A DNA stretch of 64,000 bases from Microbacterium sp. SS28 (lineage in GTDB: Bacteria; Actinomycetota; Actinomycetes; Actinomycetales; Microbacteriaceae). The stretch is from NCBI RefSeq assembly GCF_022761035.1, contig NZ_JAKWJP010000005.1, positions 463,009 to 527,008 on the forward strand, written 5' to 3'. Both the position numbers and the translations under genes were made by a program. Positions 53,071 to 63,374 of the stretch are shown piece by piece. A model generated the notes under the pieces. It was given only the letters and a program-made list of their open reading frames with translations. It was not told the DNA's origin and made no database searches. Each line of letters opens with the position of its first letter. Positions within the stretch are counted from its first letter, which is position 1.

Positions 53071-53742
53071 ATGCCTCGACCCCGCCGGCCTCCCGCGCGC
53101 CACGATACCCAGCGCCAGCAGTTTGGCGACGAGCTGCGCTACTGGCGTGAACTGCGCGGCTACACCGTCGCCGAACTCGCCGGGCAAGTCGGCCGCGACC
53201 GGCGAACCATCAGCGGAGCCGAGGACGGCCGCGACATGCCGTCCGAGGCCGTGATCCACCAGCTCGAGTCGGCCCTGAACAGCGGCGGACTCCTCCTCGC
53301 GCGATACGACGCCGTGCTCGCCGAGAAGCGCAAGCAGCGCCTCGAGCGCAACACCGTGACCTCGGTTCCCTCACCCGACGCCGATCCAACCGACGCGTCC
53401 ACCTTCATCGGCGAGACAATCTCCGACGGGTCACTGATGCATCCGGGGCAGCGATTCATCAAGACCTGGACGATCCGCAACGACGGAACCATTCACTGGA
53501 ACCGGCGATACCTCACCAGACTCGGCATCGCCGCCGGTCCGGGGCTGATCACGACACCCACCCGGGTCCCCGTACCCTCGGCCTCCCCCGGAGACCAGAT
53601 CACGATCGAGGTTCCCTGCGTCGCCCACTTCATCGAAGGCACCAGCGCCGCCGCATTCAAAATGACAGACGACGAAGGGCGACTCTACTTCCCGGGTCGC
53701 TACTTTCCGGGCCTTCAAGTCCAGGTCACCGTGGTGCGCTGA
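53071..53742 (+). CDS. XRE-type HTH protein fused to NBR1 Ig-like domain
   Basis: 223 residues. The first part is an HTH (ELRYWRELRGYTVAELAGQVGRDRRTISGAEDG, about 17-50); a linker follows, and the last 115 residues form an Ig-like domain of the NBR1 type (SDGSLMHPGQRFIKTWTIRNDGTIHWNRRYL, then SPGDQITIEVPCVAH and GRLYFPGRYFPGLQVQVTVV). This Ig-like domain is known from eukaryotic autophagy receptor NBR1 and from some actinobacterial proteins. The HTH suggests a DNA-binding, cytoplasmic protein. Start uncertain (53035 or 53071). Confidence 0.8.
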   Translation: MPRPRRPPARHDTQRQQFGDELRYWRELRGYTVAELAGQVGRDRRTISGAEDGRDMPSEAVIHQLESALNSGGLLLARYDAVLAEKRKQRLERNTVTSVPSPDADPTDASTFIGETISDGSLMHPGQRFIKTWTIRNDGTIHWNRRYLTRLGIAAGPGLITTPTRVPVPSASPGDQITIEVPCVAHFIEGTSAAAFKMTDDEGRLYFPGRYFPGLQVQVTVVR

Positions 53743-53877
53743 CGAACGCCTCAAGCTCAGTCGTAGCCCCCCGCGGGATTACCCTCGACCTGGCCGAGAT
53801 CGACGGCGCGCAACCGCGCTGCAGCAAGTGCAACGTGCTCACGCGAGACATCCGAGCGACGATGTCCTGCGAAGATT

Positions 53878-54378
53878 TCAGGCGCAGAGAACGACACTGC
53901 TTTTCCAGGTGGTCGGTTCACTCTGGGGCGCCCATGTCGGTCGTGCGGTGTAGACGTCCAAATAGGCGCAGACGCGATCGGAACTCTTGGCGAGCGCAAT
54001 CACGCGAGTGAAGGCAACCGTCACATACTCCTCGTTCGTGCCGGACTTGTTGAAGGGAGATGCCTGAGCCTGGATGCTCATCGCGATCGCGCGCGGCATG
54101 TAGCCCGAGGCCGCCTCGTAGCGGGCATAGTTGCCGGGGCAACCGTTCGACCATTTGATCTGGAGGGTCCCCACCGTGTAGCCGCGCGTGGCACCCATGT
54201 ATGAGACGGGGACGCTCTTGACCACGTAGTTGGATCCGCACCCGCCCGCAGCGGGGTTCGCGTATCCACCCCAGTCGCTCGCCGACGCTGGCGCCGCTGA
54301 AGCCAGCACGCCGAGGACGATCGCGACCGCGGCCGCGATCGTTGCCACTCCCCGACGTGAACGAGTTGTCTTCTTCAT
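53878..54378 (-). CDS. Secreted DUF2690-like protein
   Basis: 166 residues: signal peptide (VATIAAAVAIVLGVLASAAPASA, cleavage before SDWGG, about residue 34) and a mature domain with CGSNYVV and LQIKWSNGCPGNYARYEA, which resembles DUF2690 proteins (conserved Cys pair and Y/W-AR). Extracellular, unknown role. AGAGGA is 6 nt before the ATG. Confidence 0.7.
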   Translation of the reverse strand: MKKTTRSRRGVATIAAAVAIVLGVLASAAPASASDWGGYANPAAGGCGSNYVVKSVPVSYMGATRGYTVGTLQIKWSNGCPGNYARYEAASGYMPRAIAMSIQAQASPFNKSGTNEEYVTVAFTRVIALAKSSDRVCAYLDVYTARPTWAPQSEPTTWKSSVVLCA

Positions 54379-54819
54379 AGCTATCCTCTCGATGCGCCCG
54401 GCGGGCGCGTGAGGAGATGGTCGCGTGCCCTCTGCGTTGTGGGCGAACAACCCCCAACAACACAGATCGGTGAGAGACGCCGCGAGCTCGACGAAGTCCT
54501 GGCAGGCACGCCACTCAAGGCAGCAATCGGAGACGAATAGCTGCACCGGCGACGACCGCGCAGAATGTCGGCCACGAACCTTGCCGAGCGCATCGCCAAG
54601 GATCCCTACGCGGGCGGTGCACGCACGCGCGGGTGGAGGGGCGGTGGGGACCCAACCGTCACTCGCATCGTTCGGCAGAGGCCGTGGCCGTGGCCGTGGC
54701 CGTGGCCGACCGATTCTTGTAGCACTCGTCCGCGCCGCTGGCAACCCCACCTCGATTTCATGCTCGCTCACGGCGGGCGCGCATACGATGGCGCGACCGC
54801 ACGACGAACGGAGACGAGA
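54379..54819. other. 441-bp region without a clear gene
   Basis: Holds the promoter side of the secreted protein gene and the start of the next gene, plus the hexanucleotide repeat at 54680-54708. Frames on both strands look like chance openings. Confidence 0.4.
54680..54708 (+). repeat. GGCCGT hexanucleotide tandem repeat
   Basis: 4.8 uninterrupted copies of GGCCGT. In the plus-strand frame it would encode alternating Pro-Trp (PWPWPW), but that frame is probably not a gene. Tandem copies can slip and vary between strains. Confidence 0.8.
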
Positions 54820-55314
54820 ATGACCGACACCCAGGGCAACTCCGAAGCCACCCAGGCGGCGCGAGACGCCGCCGAGCGAGTGCGCACCGCGGCCGCCGAC
54901 GGCGCAGAATCGTTCGGCGCCACGGCGGAGCAGATCGCTGACGAGGTCTCGACTGGCGCGCAAGCCACGACGAGCGATGTCGCAGGAACCGTGAGCGACA
55001 TCGCAGACAAAGTCAGCGAGAAGGTCGGCGACGTCGTCGATGGAGCCAAGAGCGCTGCGTCCGAAGCGAGGGCCGCGGCCGGGAAAGCCGCGGATGCCGC
55101 CGTCGATGCGGCGAAGGCCGCAACCGCGAGCATCAAGGATGTCGCCGACGACGTCGACTTGGACAGCCTCGTCGCCCACACCAAGACGGTCGCTGGCGAG
55201 TGGAGACACAAGCTGAAGCAAACCTATCGCGAGCGTCCCGGCGTCGTGATCGCCGCAGCCGCGGGCGCTGTGGTGGTGCTGGGCGCGATCGTGCGCTCGA
55301 TCGGTCGTCGCTGA
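54820..55314 (+). CDS. Ala-rich amphipathic helical protein with C-terminal membrane helix
   Basis: 164 residues: a long run of Ala/Asp/Ser/Val heptad-like repeats (about 10-115; TSDVAGTVSDIADKVSEKVG), then a basic stretch (WRHKLKQTYRERPG) and one membrane helix (VVIAAAAGAVVVLGAIV). The layout fits a coiled-coil surface or envelope-associated protein such as the DUF3618/apolipoprotein-like group. Shine-Dalgarno GGAG precedes the ATG. Function unknown. Confidence 0.75.
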   Translation: MTDTQGNSEATQAARDAAERVRTAAADGAESFGATAEQIADEVSTGAQATTSDVAGTVSDIADKVSEKVGDVVDGAKSAASEARAAAGKAADAAVDAAKAATASIKDVADDVDLDSLVAHTKTVAGEWRHKLKQTYRERPGVVIAAAAGAVVVLGAIVRSIGRR

Positions 55315-55354
55315 CACTCACGCTTGCCTGTATCCAAGCCGCAGGGCGGCGGCG

Positions 55355-55435
55355 GTGAAGCTGTGGATCGTCGGCGCCGGGCTGGCGGTCTATGGAGTGT
55401 TCTGCTTCGCGCCGTTCCGTTACGCGAGGATGTGA
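55355..55435 (+). CDS. Possible tiny membrane peptide (26 aa)
   Basis: GTG-started VKLWIVGAGLAVYGVFCFAP then FRYARM. A single hydrophobic helix with a positive end, between the helical protein and the PPK2 gene. No good Shine-Dalgarno. Could be a real micropeptide or chance. Confidence 0.3.
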   Translation: MKLWIVGAGLAVYGVFCFAPFRYARM

Positions 55436-55462
55436 GATGCCGGTGATATCGAGGGGCATGTG

Positions 55463-56308
55463 ATGGCGAAGAAGAGCGCGGGGAAGTCGTCCGTGAAACG
55501 CCTCGACAAGAGGCTGTACAAGGCAGAGCTGGAACGGCTGCAGACCGAGCTGGTGGAGTTGCAGCAGTGGGTGGCGTCCGCAGGGGCGCGGGTGCTCGTG
55601 ATCTTCGAGGGGCGCGATGCGGCGGGCAAGGGCGGCGCCATCAAGCGGGTGATGGAGTACCTCAACCCGCGGCACGCGCGTGTGGTCGCGTTGTCGAAGC
55701 CGTCGAAGAAGGAACGGGGGCAGTGGTACTTCCAGCGCTACATCGAGCGCCTGCCCACCACGGGGGAGATCGTGCTGATGGATCGCTCCTGGTACAACAG
55801 GGCCGGGGTCGAGCGAGTCATGGGGTACTGCTCGGAGGAGCAGTACCAGGAGTTCCTGCGTCAGGCCCCGATCGTGGAGAATCTGCTGATCGAGGACGGG
55901 ATCATTCTGATCAAGTACTGGTTCTCGGTCTCTGACGAAGAACAGCAGGCGCGCTTTGCTTCACGGGTCGGCGATCCGATGCGTCGATGGAAGCTGTCGC
56001 CGACGGACCTCGAGTCCATTCTCCGTTGGGAGGACTACTCGCGTGCGAAGGACGCCATGTTCGCTGCGACCGATACGGCGGGGTCGCCGTGGTGGACCAT
56101 CGAGAGCGAGGACAAGCGGAGCGCGCGGCTGAACGTGATCAGCCACCTGCTCAGCTGCATCCCTCACGGGCGGCTTGAACTGGAGGAAGTCTCGATCCCT
56201 GATCGCCCGGGTGCAGACGACTACGAGCGACCGCCCGCCGAGCAGTTCAAGTATGTACCTGACATCGCTGCCGACCTCCGCGCCGAGAAATCGAAGAAGG
56301 CCTCCTGA
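55463..56308 (+). CDS. ppk2: Polyphosphate kinase 2 family protein
   Basis: 281 residues. Walker A FEGRDAAGKGGAIKR (about 50), the lid/binding segments SKPSKKERGQWYFQRY (about 82) and LMDRSWYNRAGVERVMG (about 110), and KYWFSVSDEEQQARF (about 155) match single-domain PPK2 enzymes, which phosphorylate nucleotides using polyphosphate. No fusion is present. The start is ATG 55463 (preceded by GTG and GAGGGG). Confidence 0.92.
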   Translation: MAKKSAGKSSVKRLDKRLYKAELERLQTELVELQQWVASAGARVLVIFEGRDAAGKGGAIKRVMEYLNPRHARVVALSKPSKKERGQWYFQRYIERLPTTGEIVLMDRSWYNRAGVERVMGYCSEEQYQEFLRQAPIVENLLIEDGIILIKYWFSVSDEEQQARFASRVGDPMRRWKLSPTDLESILRWEDYSRAKDAMFAATDTAGSPWWTIESEDKRSARLNVISHLLSCIPHGRLELEEVSIPDRPGADDYERPPAEQFKYVPDIAADLRAEKSKKAS

Positions 56309-56309
56309 C

Positions 56310-57266
56310 GTGCGGGCAGCGATCGTCTGGAACCCCTCCAAGATCGAGCGCGACGTCCTCGAAGCGGGGCTCGCAGAAGCAATGGGAGCGGCGTCGATCG
56401 AGGACGTGCGGTGGTGGGAGACAACGAAGGAGGATCCCGGCCAAGGCGTCACCGAGGCGGCGATCGCGGACGGCGCGGAACTGCTGATAGTCGCCGGCGG
56501 CGACGGCACCGTCCGGGCAGCGGTCGAGCATCTCGCGGGCACGTCCGCCGACCTCGAGATGGCGATCATCCCGCTCGGCACGGGAAATCTCTTCGCGCGC
56601 AACCTCGACATCCCCGTCAATGACGTTCCAGCGGCATTCGGACTGGCCCTGACCGGCGATCCTCGACCGGTCGACGTCGGCTGGGTCGAGATGGAGCGCG
56701 AGGGTGGCCGTGAACGACACGCGTTCGTCGTCATGGTCGGGTTCGGCTTGGATGCCCACATGCTCGCCGAGACCGACGATGACCTCAAGGACAAAGCGGG
56801 CTGGCTTGCGTACGTCGAGTCGCTCGGACGGGCATGGTCGGCCAGCGACATCCTGCCCTTCTCGATCACGACCGATGACGGGACGCCGCAGGACCGATCG
56901 GGTCACACGCTCCTGGTCGCGAACTGCGGCGCACTTCAGGGTGGAATAAGGCTTCTCCCCGATGCAGATCCGTCAGACGGCGAGCTGGACTATCTCGTGC
57001 TGAGCGCGGAGGGGCTCGCCGAGTGGATCGGCACATTCAAGACAATGGTGTGGGACAACGGGCTGAAGCGACTCATTCACCCGTCCGACGAACCGATGAA
57101 CACCGACTCGACCCACCACGGTCGTGCTCGCAAGGTTGCCGTAACCCTGCCGGATGCGCACGCGTTCGAGATCGACGGTGAGGAGGTCGGCGACACTCGC
57201 GCCTTCACGGTGACGATCCAGCCTTCCGCGATCCGCGTGAGATCTTCGATCGCCGATCCCCGCTGA
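56310..57266 (+). CDS. Diacylglycerol/lipid kinase (DagK/YegS-LCB5 family)
   Basis: 318 residues: VWNPSK (about 6), the catalytic glycine loop VAGGDGTVRAAVEHL (about 62), IPLGTGNLFARNL (about 88) and SDGELDYLVLS (about 220). ATP-dependent phosphorylation of diacylglycerol or a related lipid at the membrane. GTG 56310 begins 1 bp after the PPK2 stop, so the pair is a unit. Confidence 0.9.
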   Translation: MRAAIVWNPSKIERDVLEAGLAEAMGAASIEDVRWWETTKEDPGQGVTEAAIADGAELLIVAGGDGTVRAAVEHLAGTSADLEMAIIPLGTGNLFARNLDIPVNDVPAAFGLALTGDPRPVDVGWVEMEREGGRERHAFVVMVGFGLDAHMLAETDDDLKDKAGWLAYVESLGRAWSASDILPFSITTDDGTPQDRSGHTLLVANCGALQGGIRLLPDADPSDGELDYLVLSAEGLAEWIGTFKTMVWDNGLKRLIHPSDEPMNTDSTHHGRARKVAVTLPDAHAFEIDGEEVGDTRAFTVTIQPSAIRVRSSIADPR

Positions 57267-57450
57267 CGAGACTCGTTCGGGCCACCACACGTTGATCTCC
57301 ATGCGTTGGTGTTTCCACCGATCCCTGAACGGGCGATGCCCGGTGGAGGTGAGTAGCGGGCGGGCGTGGAAGCGTCCGATTGCCATCCCTCTTCGCGCGG
57401 TGCGCCCACCTCCAGCGCTGCGTCCCCACGCGGTCGGGCGTACTTCCGTG

Positions 57451-58053
57451 TCACACGGCTGACAGCACGCCGACAGCGGCGAGCACCACCCATGCCAGGT
57501 AGGCGAGGAGGCAGAACCGGTCTGGCCATCCGATGCGGATCTCAGGCGAGCCGCCCTCCCCGTGGGCGGGCGCGGCGGCGATGAGGAACCACACCAGGCC
57601 GCCCAACGGAACAGCGGATGCGATAGCCAGCGTCCACCCGAGGGCGGTCACCACCCCAACCCCAGCGAACAGAGCGGCAGGGGGGAAGCCGGCGAGGCAC
57701 ACACCGCCCATCACGGTGTGGATCCTGCCGACGGGCGTAGCCTGAGCGCGCGGAGTCATGATCGGATCGGCGTCGATGAACGCTGCACCGAACGCGCCCA
57801 GTCCGACGACGGCAAGGCCGAGGGTCCACGCGCCGCCGAACGACCACAAGGCGACGCATGTCGCGGCAGGGCTGATGGCCATCGTGACGAAGGCGAGGCG
57901 CATCACCCACCCGTATCGTCCGAGGGAGTACTCGCTGATCATCCGCCAGGACGGGTCGTACTCGGGCTCCAGGACATGAAGTACCGCGATCAGACCCGCT
58001 GTGATCCCGCCGGCGACGAGCGCCGTGACCGCCGCGATGGCAGCGACGCTCAA
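57451..58053 (-). CDS. DUF998 family membrane protein
   Basis: 200 residues with about six hydrophobic helices; DPSWRMISEYSLGRYGWVMRLAF (about 33-55) is the DUF998 signature. The start is TTG 58053, whose first bases overlap the stop (TTGA) of a 10-codon leader ORF at 58050-58082. Function unknown. Confidence 0.82.
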   Translation of the reverse strand: MSVAAIAAVTALVAGGITAGLIAVLHVLEPEYDPSWRMISEYSLGRYGWVMRLAFVTMAISPAATCVALWSFGGAWTLGLAVVGLGAFGAAFIDADPIMTPRAQATPVGRIHTVMGGVCLAGFPPAALFAGVGVVTALGWTLAIASAVPLGGLVWFLIAAAPAHGEGGSPEIRIGWPDRFCLLAYLAWVVLAAVGVLSAV

Positions 58054-58082
58054 TTTCGGACAGCCATACCTCCAGCGACCAT
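58050..58082 (-). CDS. 10-codon leader ORF coupled to the DUF998 gene
   Basis: MVAGGMAVRN, with AGGAGG 6 nt before its ATG; its TGA overlaps the TTG start of the DUF998 gene. Probably gives translational coupling for a weak start codon. Confidence 0.4.
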   Translation of the reverse strand: MVAGGMAVRN

Positions 58083-58289
58083 GGGCATCCTCCTGGGCGG
58101 CACTCTATCCCGCTGGCAGTTCCCGGTTCGAGGCTGAGCTGGATGCGCCTCCACATCGCGGCATGCACCGTCACGTCGACGCGGAAGAGGACGAAGCTCT
58201 GCTCCCGCAGTGGATGACGGGCGCCATGCAGCCTCGACTCCCCCGGGTCATGCCGAGCCGCTGCACTCCAGGCGCATGCGCTGCTGAGC

Positions 58290-60134
<1,845 letters not shown>

Positions 60135-60321
60135 GATGCGAGCCTCCCGCTTATCCCGGGCTCGCACCAGCCGCGGGGGGAACCGACAATGTCTCCATGC
60201 GGATCCGTCATCGGGCCGGGCGCGATTGCGGTTCCGATACGTGCAGCCAGGCGTCGCTCGGGATCTTTTCGGCGAGCGCTATCGCTGCTCTCCGGGTGGA
60301 TCGGTTGCCTCCCAGTGAGCG

Positions 60322-60537
60322 TCACTCCGGGTCGTCGAGGCGGAACCCGACCTTCAGCGTGACTTGGAAGTGGTGGATGACGCCGTCCTCGACGTGCCCG
60401 CGCGTGGAGACGACCTCGAACCAGTCGATGTTGCGCAAGGTCTTGGACGCCCGCTCTAGACCATTGCGGATTGCGGCGTCGGTCCCGTCCGATGAAGTCC
60501 CGACGATCTCAGTAACTCGGTAGGTGTGGTCAGTCAT
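60322..60537 (-). CDS. Dodecin-family flavin-binding protein
   Basis: 71 residues: YRVTEIVGTSSDGTDAAIRNGLERASKTLRNIDWFEVVSTRGHVEDG, then HHFQVTLKVGFRL. Trp (about 39) and the Gln of HFQV match the flavin-stacking residues. A dodecameric flavin store or buffer. AAGGGA precedes the ATG. Confidence 0.92.
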   Translation of the reverse strand: MTDHTYRVTEIVGTSSDGTDAAIRNGLERASKTLRNIDWFEVVSTRGHVEDGVIHHFQVTLKVGFRLDDPE

Positions 60538-60617
60538 CTCGGTCCCTTCGCCATGGCGTCATCGCGCACGAGTTGTACCGACCATAGCCAGCAGATCGCG
60601 GCAGCCCAAGGCCCGCG

Positions 60618-60715
60618 TCACTCCAGACGATACGAATCCCCTGCCGGCAACCCCTCCTCGCGGATCGAGGTATAGGTATGCGACCGCCGTGCAAACTCCG
60701 GGTCGGCGGGCCGTT
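60618..60715 (-). pseudogene. C-terminal remnant of an unknown gene
   Basis: Reads RPADPEFARRSHTYTSIREE, then GLPAGDSYRLE and stop. The text is protein-like, but no start is available, since the frame runs into the DUF1801 gene and its promoter. Family not recognised. Confidence 0.35.
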
Positions 60716-60737
60716 GTCGCTCCCCTAATCTGGCCTC

Positions 60738-61130
60738 ATGCCTGCGCGTTTCGCCACCGTCGACGATTTCCTTGACGCGCTGACGGCGGAGCGACGCGCC
60801 GAGGTGGAATCGCTCCGTGCACTCGTGCTCGAGGCAGAACCCGAACTCATCGAGATCCTCAAGTGGAACTCGCCCGACTACACGCTTCGCGGCATCGACC
60901 GGCTCACGATCAACGCACCCGGAAAGGGACCGGTGCGTCTCATCCTGCACTTCGGTGCTGACCGGCCAGAGAACAAGGACGAAGCGCCAGCCTTCGGGGG
61001 CGACCCCAGTGGCCTGCTCACCTGGCACTCCAATATCTGGGCGAGCCTCACCCTGCCGCAGCCTGACGATCTCACCACCACCGGCGACGCAATCATCGCC
61101 GTCGTCCGCGCGTGGCTGGCGGAGGAATAG
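60738..61130 (+). CDS. DUF1801 family protein
   Basis: 130 residues: RRAEVESLRALVLEAEPELIEILKWNSPDYTL (about 20-50), INAPGKGPVRLILHFGA and WASLTLPQPDDL fit DUF1801 (YdhG/YjbR-related small fold). Function unknown. TAATCT (60726-60731) is 6 nt before the ATG. Confidence 0.85.
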   Translation: MPARFATVDDFLDALTAERRAEVESLRALVLEAEPELIEILKWNSPDYTLRGIDRLTINAPGKGPVRLILHFGADRPENKDEAPAFGGDPSGLLTWHSNIWASLTLPQPDDLTTTGDAIIAVVRAWLAEE

Positions 61131-61180
61131 ATCCCTTTCCGTTCGTTGCATGTGAGCGGTCTGCGAGGAGGGAATTCTTC

Positions 61181-61996
61181 TCAGGCGGCTGCGCGGGATG
61201 CTCGACGGCGGCGGGCTTCCGCGCTTCGTGCGGAGCGTGCGGCGAGGTCGTGGATGAGGCGCCTCGCGTCTGCGGATGCCCCGGCGGCGGTGATCGCGAG
61301 GGTCTCGGCGTCGAGGTGGCGCCGGTAATGGTCGGGTTGGGCGCCCCGGTACAGTCGGCGGGTTGCGGCCATGTGGCTCTGCGGCTTCGCGGCGAGTCGT
61401 TTGGCGAGATCTCGCACCGCTGCAGGCAGGTCGTTCGGGCTCACGACTTCCTGCGCGAGTCCGATCGCGGCGGCGGACGCGGCATCCACTCTCATCCCGG
61501 CCGCGCTCATCGCTCGCGCCCGCGGCATGCCGATGGCGAGCGGGAGAAGGAGAGAGGTCCCGCTGTCGGGCGTCAGACCCAGCGTCTCGTAGGCCGTGAG
61601 GAACACCGCCCGGTCAGATGCGAGCTGGATGTCGGCGGCCAGGGCGAGTCCGAGGCCTGCCCCGGCGGCGACGCCATCGACCGCCGCGACGATGACCGCA
61701 TCGAGGTCGGCGAGGTCGGCCAATGCGTGATGGAAGGTGCCCGCCAGCTCTCCGATGTAGGCGCTGAGATCCGCGGCGGCCGCCATCTCCATCACATCAC
61801 CGCCCACACAGAAGGAGCCACCTGTGCCGCCGATCACGATCACCCGAGGAGAGGCGTTCGAAATCAGCGCGATGCCGCGCCGCAGGCCGTGCGCCAACTC
61901 GAGGTTGATGGCGTTGCCATCGTCCGGACGGGTCAGGGTAAGCCATGCGACGTCGCCGTCGAATACCAGGTCGATCGGTTCGGTCGACCCCGTCAC
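61181..61996 (-). CDS. Enoyl-CoA hydratase/isomerase family protein
   Basis: 271 residues of the crotonase fold: RPDDGNAINLELAHGL (about 20-35), GGTGGSFCVGGDVMEMA (about 55; oxyanion-hole Gly region) and AAVDGVAAGAGLGLALAADIQLASD (about 100). The Glu of the second catalytic site is not obvious (YETLGLTPDSG), so isomerase or other reactions are possible. The start GTG 61996 overlaps the TGA of a 39-codon ORF, and it gives the normal family length. Confidence 0.85.
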   Translation of the reverse strand: MTGSTEPIDLVFDGDVAWLTLTRPDDGNAINLELAHGLRRGIALISNASPRVIVIGGTGGSFCVGGDVMEMAAAADLSAYIGELAGTFHHALADLADLDAVIVAAVDGVAAGAGLGLALAADIQLASDRAVFLTAYETLGLTPDSGTSLLLPLAIGMPRARAMSAAGMRVDAASAAAIGLAQEVVSPNDLPAAVRDLAKRLAAKPQSHMAATRRLYRGAQPDHYRRHLDAETLAITAAGASADARRLIHDLAARSARSAEARRRRASRAAA

Positions 61997-62112
61997 TTCA
62001 CGGCCGTCCGCGACGAGCCGCGCCCGTGCGCCGCCTCGACCTGATCGAAACCTTGCCACGTGATCTTCGAAGGCATTGAAACGCGGGCGATCGACTCCGT
62101 GATGGTTTTCAC
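61993..62112 (-). CDS. 39-codon ORF translationally coupled to the enoyl-CoA hydratase gene
   Basis: VKTITESIARVSMPSKITWQ, then GFDQVEAAHGRGSSRTAVK and TGA overlapping the hydratase GTG by 4 bp (GTGA). GGAG lies 6 nt before the GTG at 62112. It may be a small protein or a coupling leader. No family. Confidence 0.45.
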   Translation of the reverse strand: MKTITESIARVSMPSKITWQGFDQVEAAHGRGSSRTAVK

Positions 62113-62470
62113 GATTCACTCCATACGTAAAGGCGAGGGAAGGGAAGTTGGTGCGTACAGGCGTGATTCGGAGCGCTCCGCTACGTGGATTGGCGCCACC
62201 GAGAAGTGGCTGCCTCCGCGAGACCGAAAAGCCGGACCCGTTCGTGCACCGGCTTCGTCTCTCCTTCGCTCCCGAGTCCTGCCGTGTGGACCGCGGACCC
62301 GCCGGGGTGAGCCCTGTTGTGCCAGTCGGCGGACGCGAGCCCCTCGTGTGCGAGCGTTCGAGCGGCCCCTCGTCCCTGAATTTCCGACCATTGACGGGGA
62401 TGTGTGGCGCCACGTTCCTTCGTCCCGATGTTCCCTTTCCCGGTCGTTCCCTTAGGCGGATAATCAGGGC
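62113..62470. other. 358-bp region without a gene
   Basis: Contains the palindrome CGGAGCGCTCCG (62169-62180) and the probable promoters of the two divergent genes: TACGTA near 62124-62129 on the minus strand and GATAAT (62459-62464) on the plus strand. No protein-like frame was recognised. Confidence 0.5.
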
Positions 62471-63322
62471 ATGGACGCGCCGCGCGGGTCGGCCGGCTTC
62501 GAGGATTCCGACGAGCTGCAGCGCCTGCGACAACGCGCTTACGGACCAAATGCGGACATCGCGGGAGATGCGGCGGCTCAGGCTCGGCTTTCCGAACTGG
62601 AGGCCACCCAACGTCGAGCGTGGACCCCCGTCGTCGCCACCGTCGCCGCGCTCCGAGCACCCGTCTCGGGACGCGTCTCCGCTCCCGACCCGCTCGAAGG
62701 GCCACAGCCGGCTTCGACATCGGTCCCGCAGCCAATCAACGGGGCGCCGGTCGACCGTGAGCCTGACGGAGGGTTGGTCGCCGAGCAGGATCCCGTCGGA
62801 ACGCCGACCGCCGATCCCGGACCGACCGACGGAGCCCGCCCGGCACCGTGGTGGCGCCGTCGGCGCTCGCTGCCGTGGGCCATCGCCGCTGTGGGCGTGC
62901 TTGCCGCCGCCATCGTCGTCGGTGTCTTCGTCGGCGAAGACTCGAACCAGCCCGAACCGGTCGCACAACTCACTCCGCAGGGCAGTCCCGGGCCGGCGTC
63001 CATTCCTGTCGACGACGGGATCCTTGTGGCGTACGGCTTGACGGTGGCGGACTTCGTCTCGTACGGCGCATACGGGCCGCTGCAGGTATGGAGCACGACG
63101 AAGCTCGAGAACAAGCGATGCCTCGCCGAGGTCATAGAAGATCACATCTCGGTGTTCGAGTGCACGGCGCCTTCTGTTGATACGATCGCCGACTTCAACA
63201 TCGAGCCCAACCTGCTCCCGCCCACGCCATCCGGCCAGCTGTCGCCATATGTCCGATTCGTGCTCCACGACGACGTCGTCGACGTGTACCGACTGATGGG
63301 GGGCGAGTTCTACGGATCCTAG
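62471..63322 (+). CDS. Single-pass membrane protein, unknown function
   Basis: 283 residues: a cytoplasmic, charged N-terminal domain (about 1-60: DELQRLRQRAYGPNADIAGDAAAQARLSELE), a Pro-rich linker, a basic stop-transfer (WWRRRRS) with the helix PWAIAAVGVLAAAIVVGVFVG (about 135-155), and an outer domain with two Cys. The N-terminal motif recurs in Microbacteriaceae-type proteins. GATAAT is 6 nt before the ATG. Confidence 0.7.
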   Translation: MDAPRGSAGFEDSDELQRLRQRAYGPNADIAGDAAAQARLSELEATQRRAWTPVVATVAALRAPVSGRVSAPDPLEGPQPASTSVPQPINGAPVDREPDGGLVAEQDPVGTPTADPGPTDGARPAPWWRRRRSLPWAIAAVGVLAAAIVVGVFVGEDSNQPEPVAQLTPQGSPGPASIPVDDGILVAYGLTVADFVSYGAYGPLQVWSTTKLENKRCLAEVIEDHISVFECTAPSVDTIADFNIEPNLLPPTPSGQLSPYVRFVLHDDVVDVYRLMGGEFYGS

Positions 63323-63374
63323 CCGTCCGACGCTGCACCGCCAGAACTCGGTACTCACGTCGGTACGCACACAT

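Noticed and set aside
53757..53877. Minus-strand stretch RRSDVSREHVALAAARLRAV with a stop at 53757
   Set aside because: Protein-like, but the plus strand has an equally open frame and no family could be assigned.
54565..54819. Plus-strand frame with Pro-Trp repeats upstream of the Ala-rich helical gene
   Set aside because: The Pro-Trp run only reflects the GGCCGT repeat, and the helical gene has a good Shine-Dalgarno at 54820.
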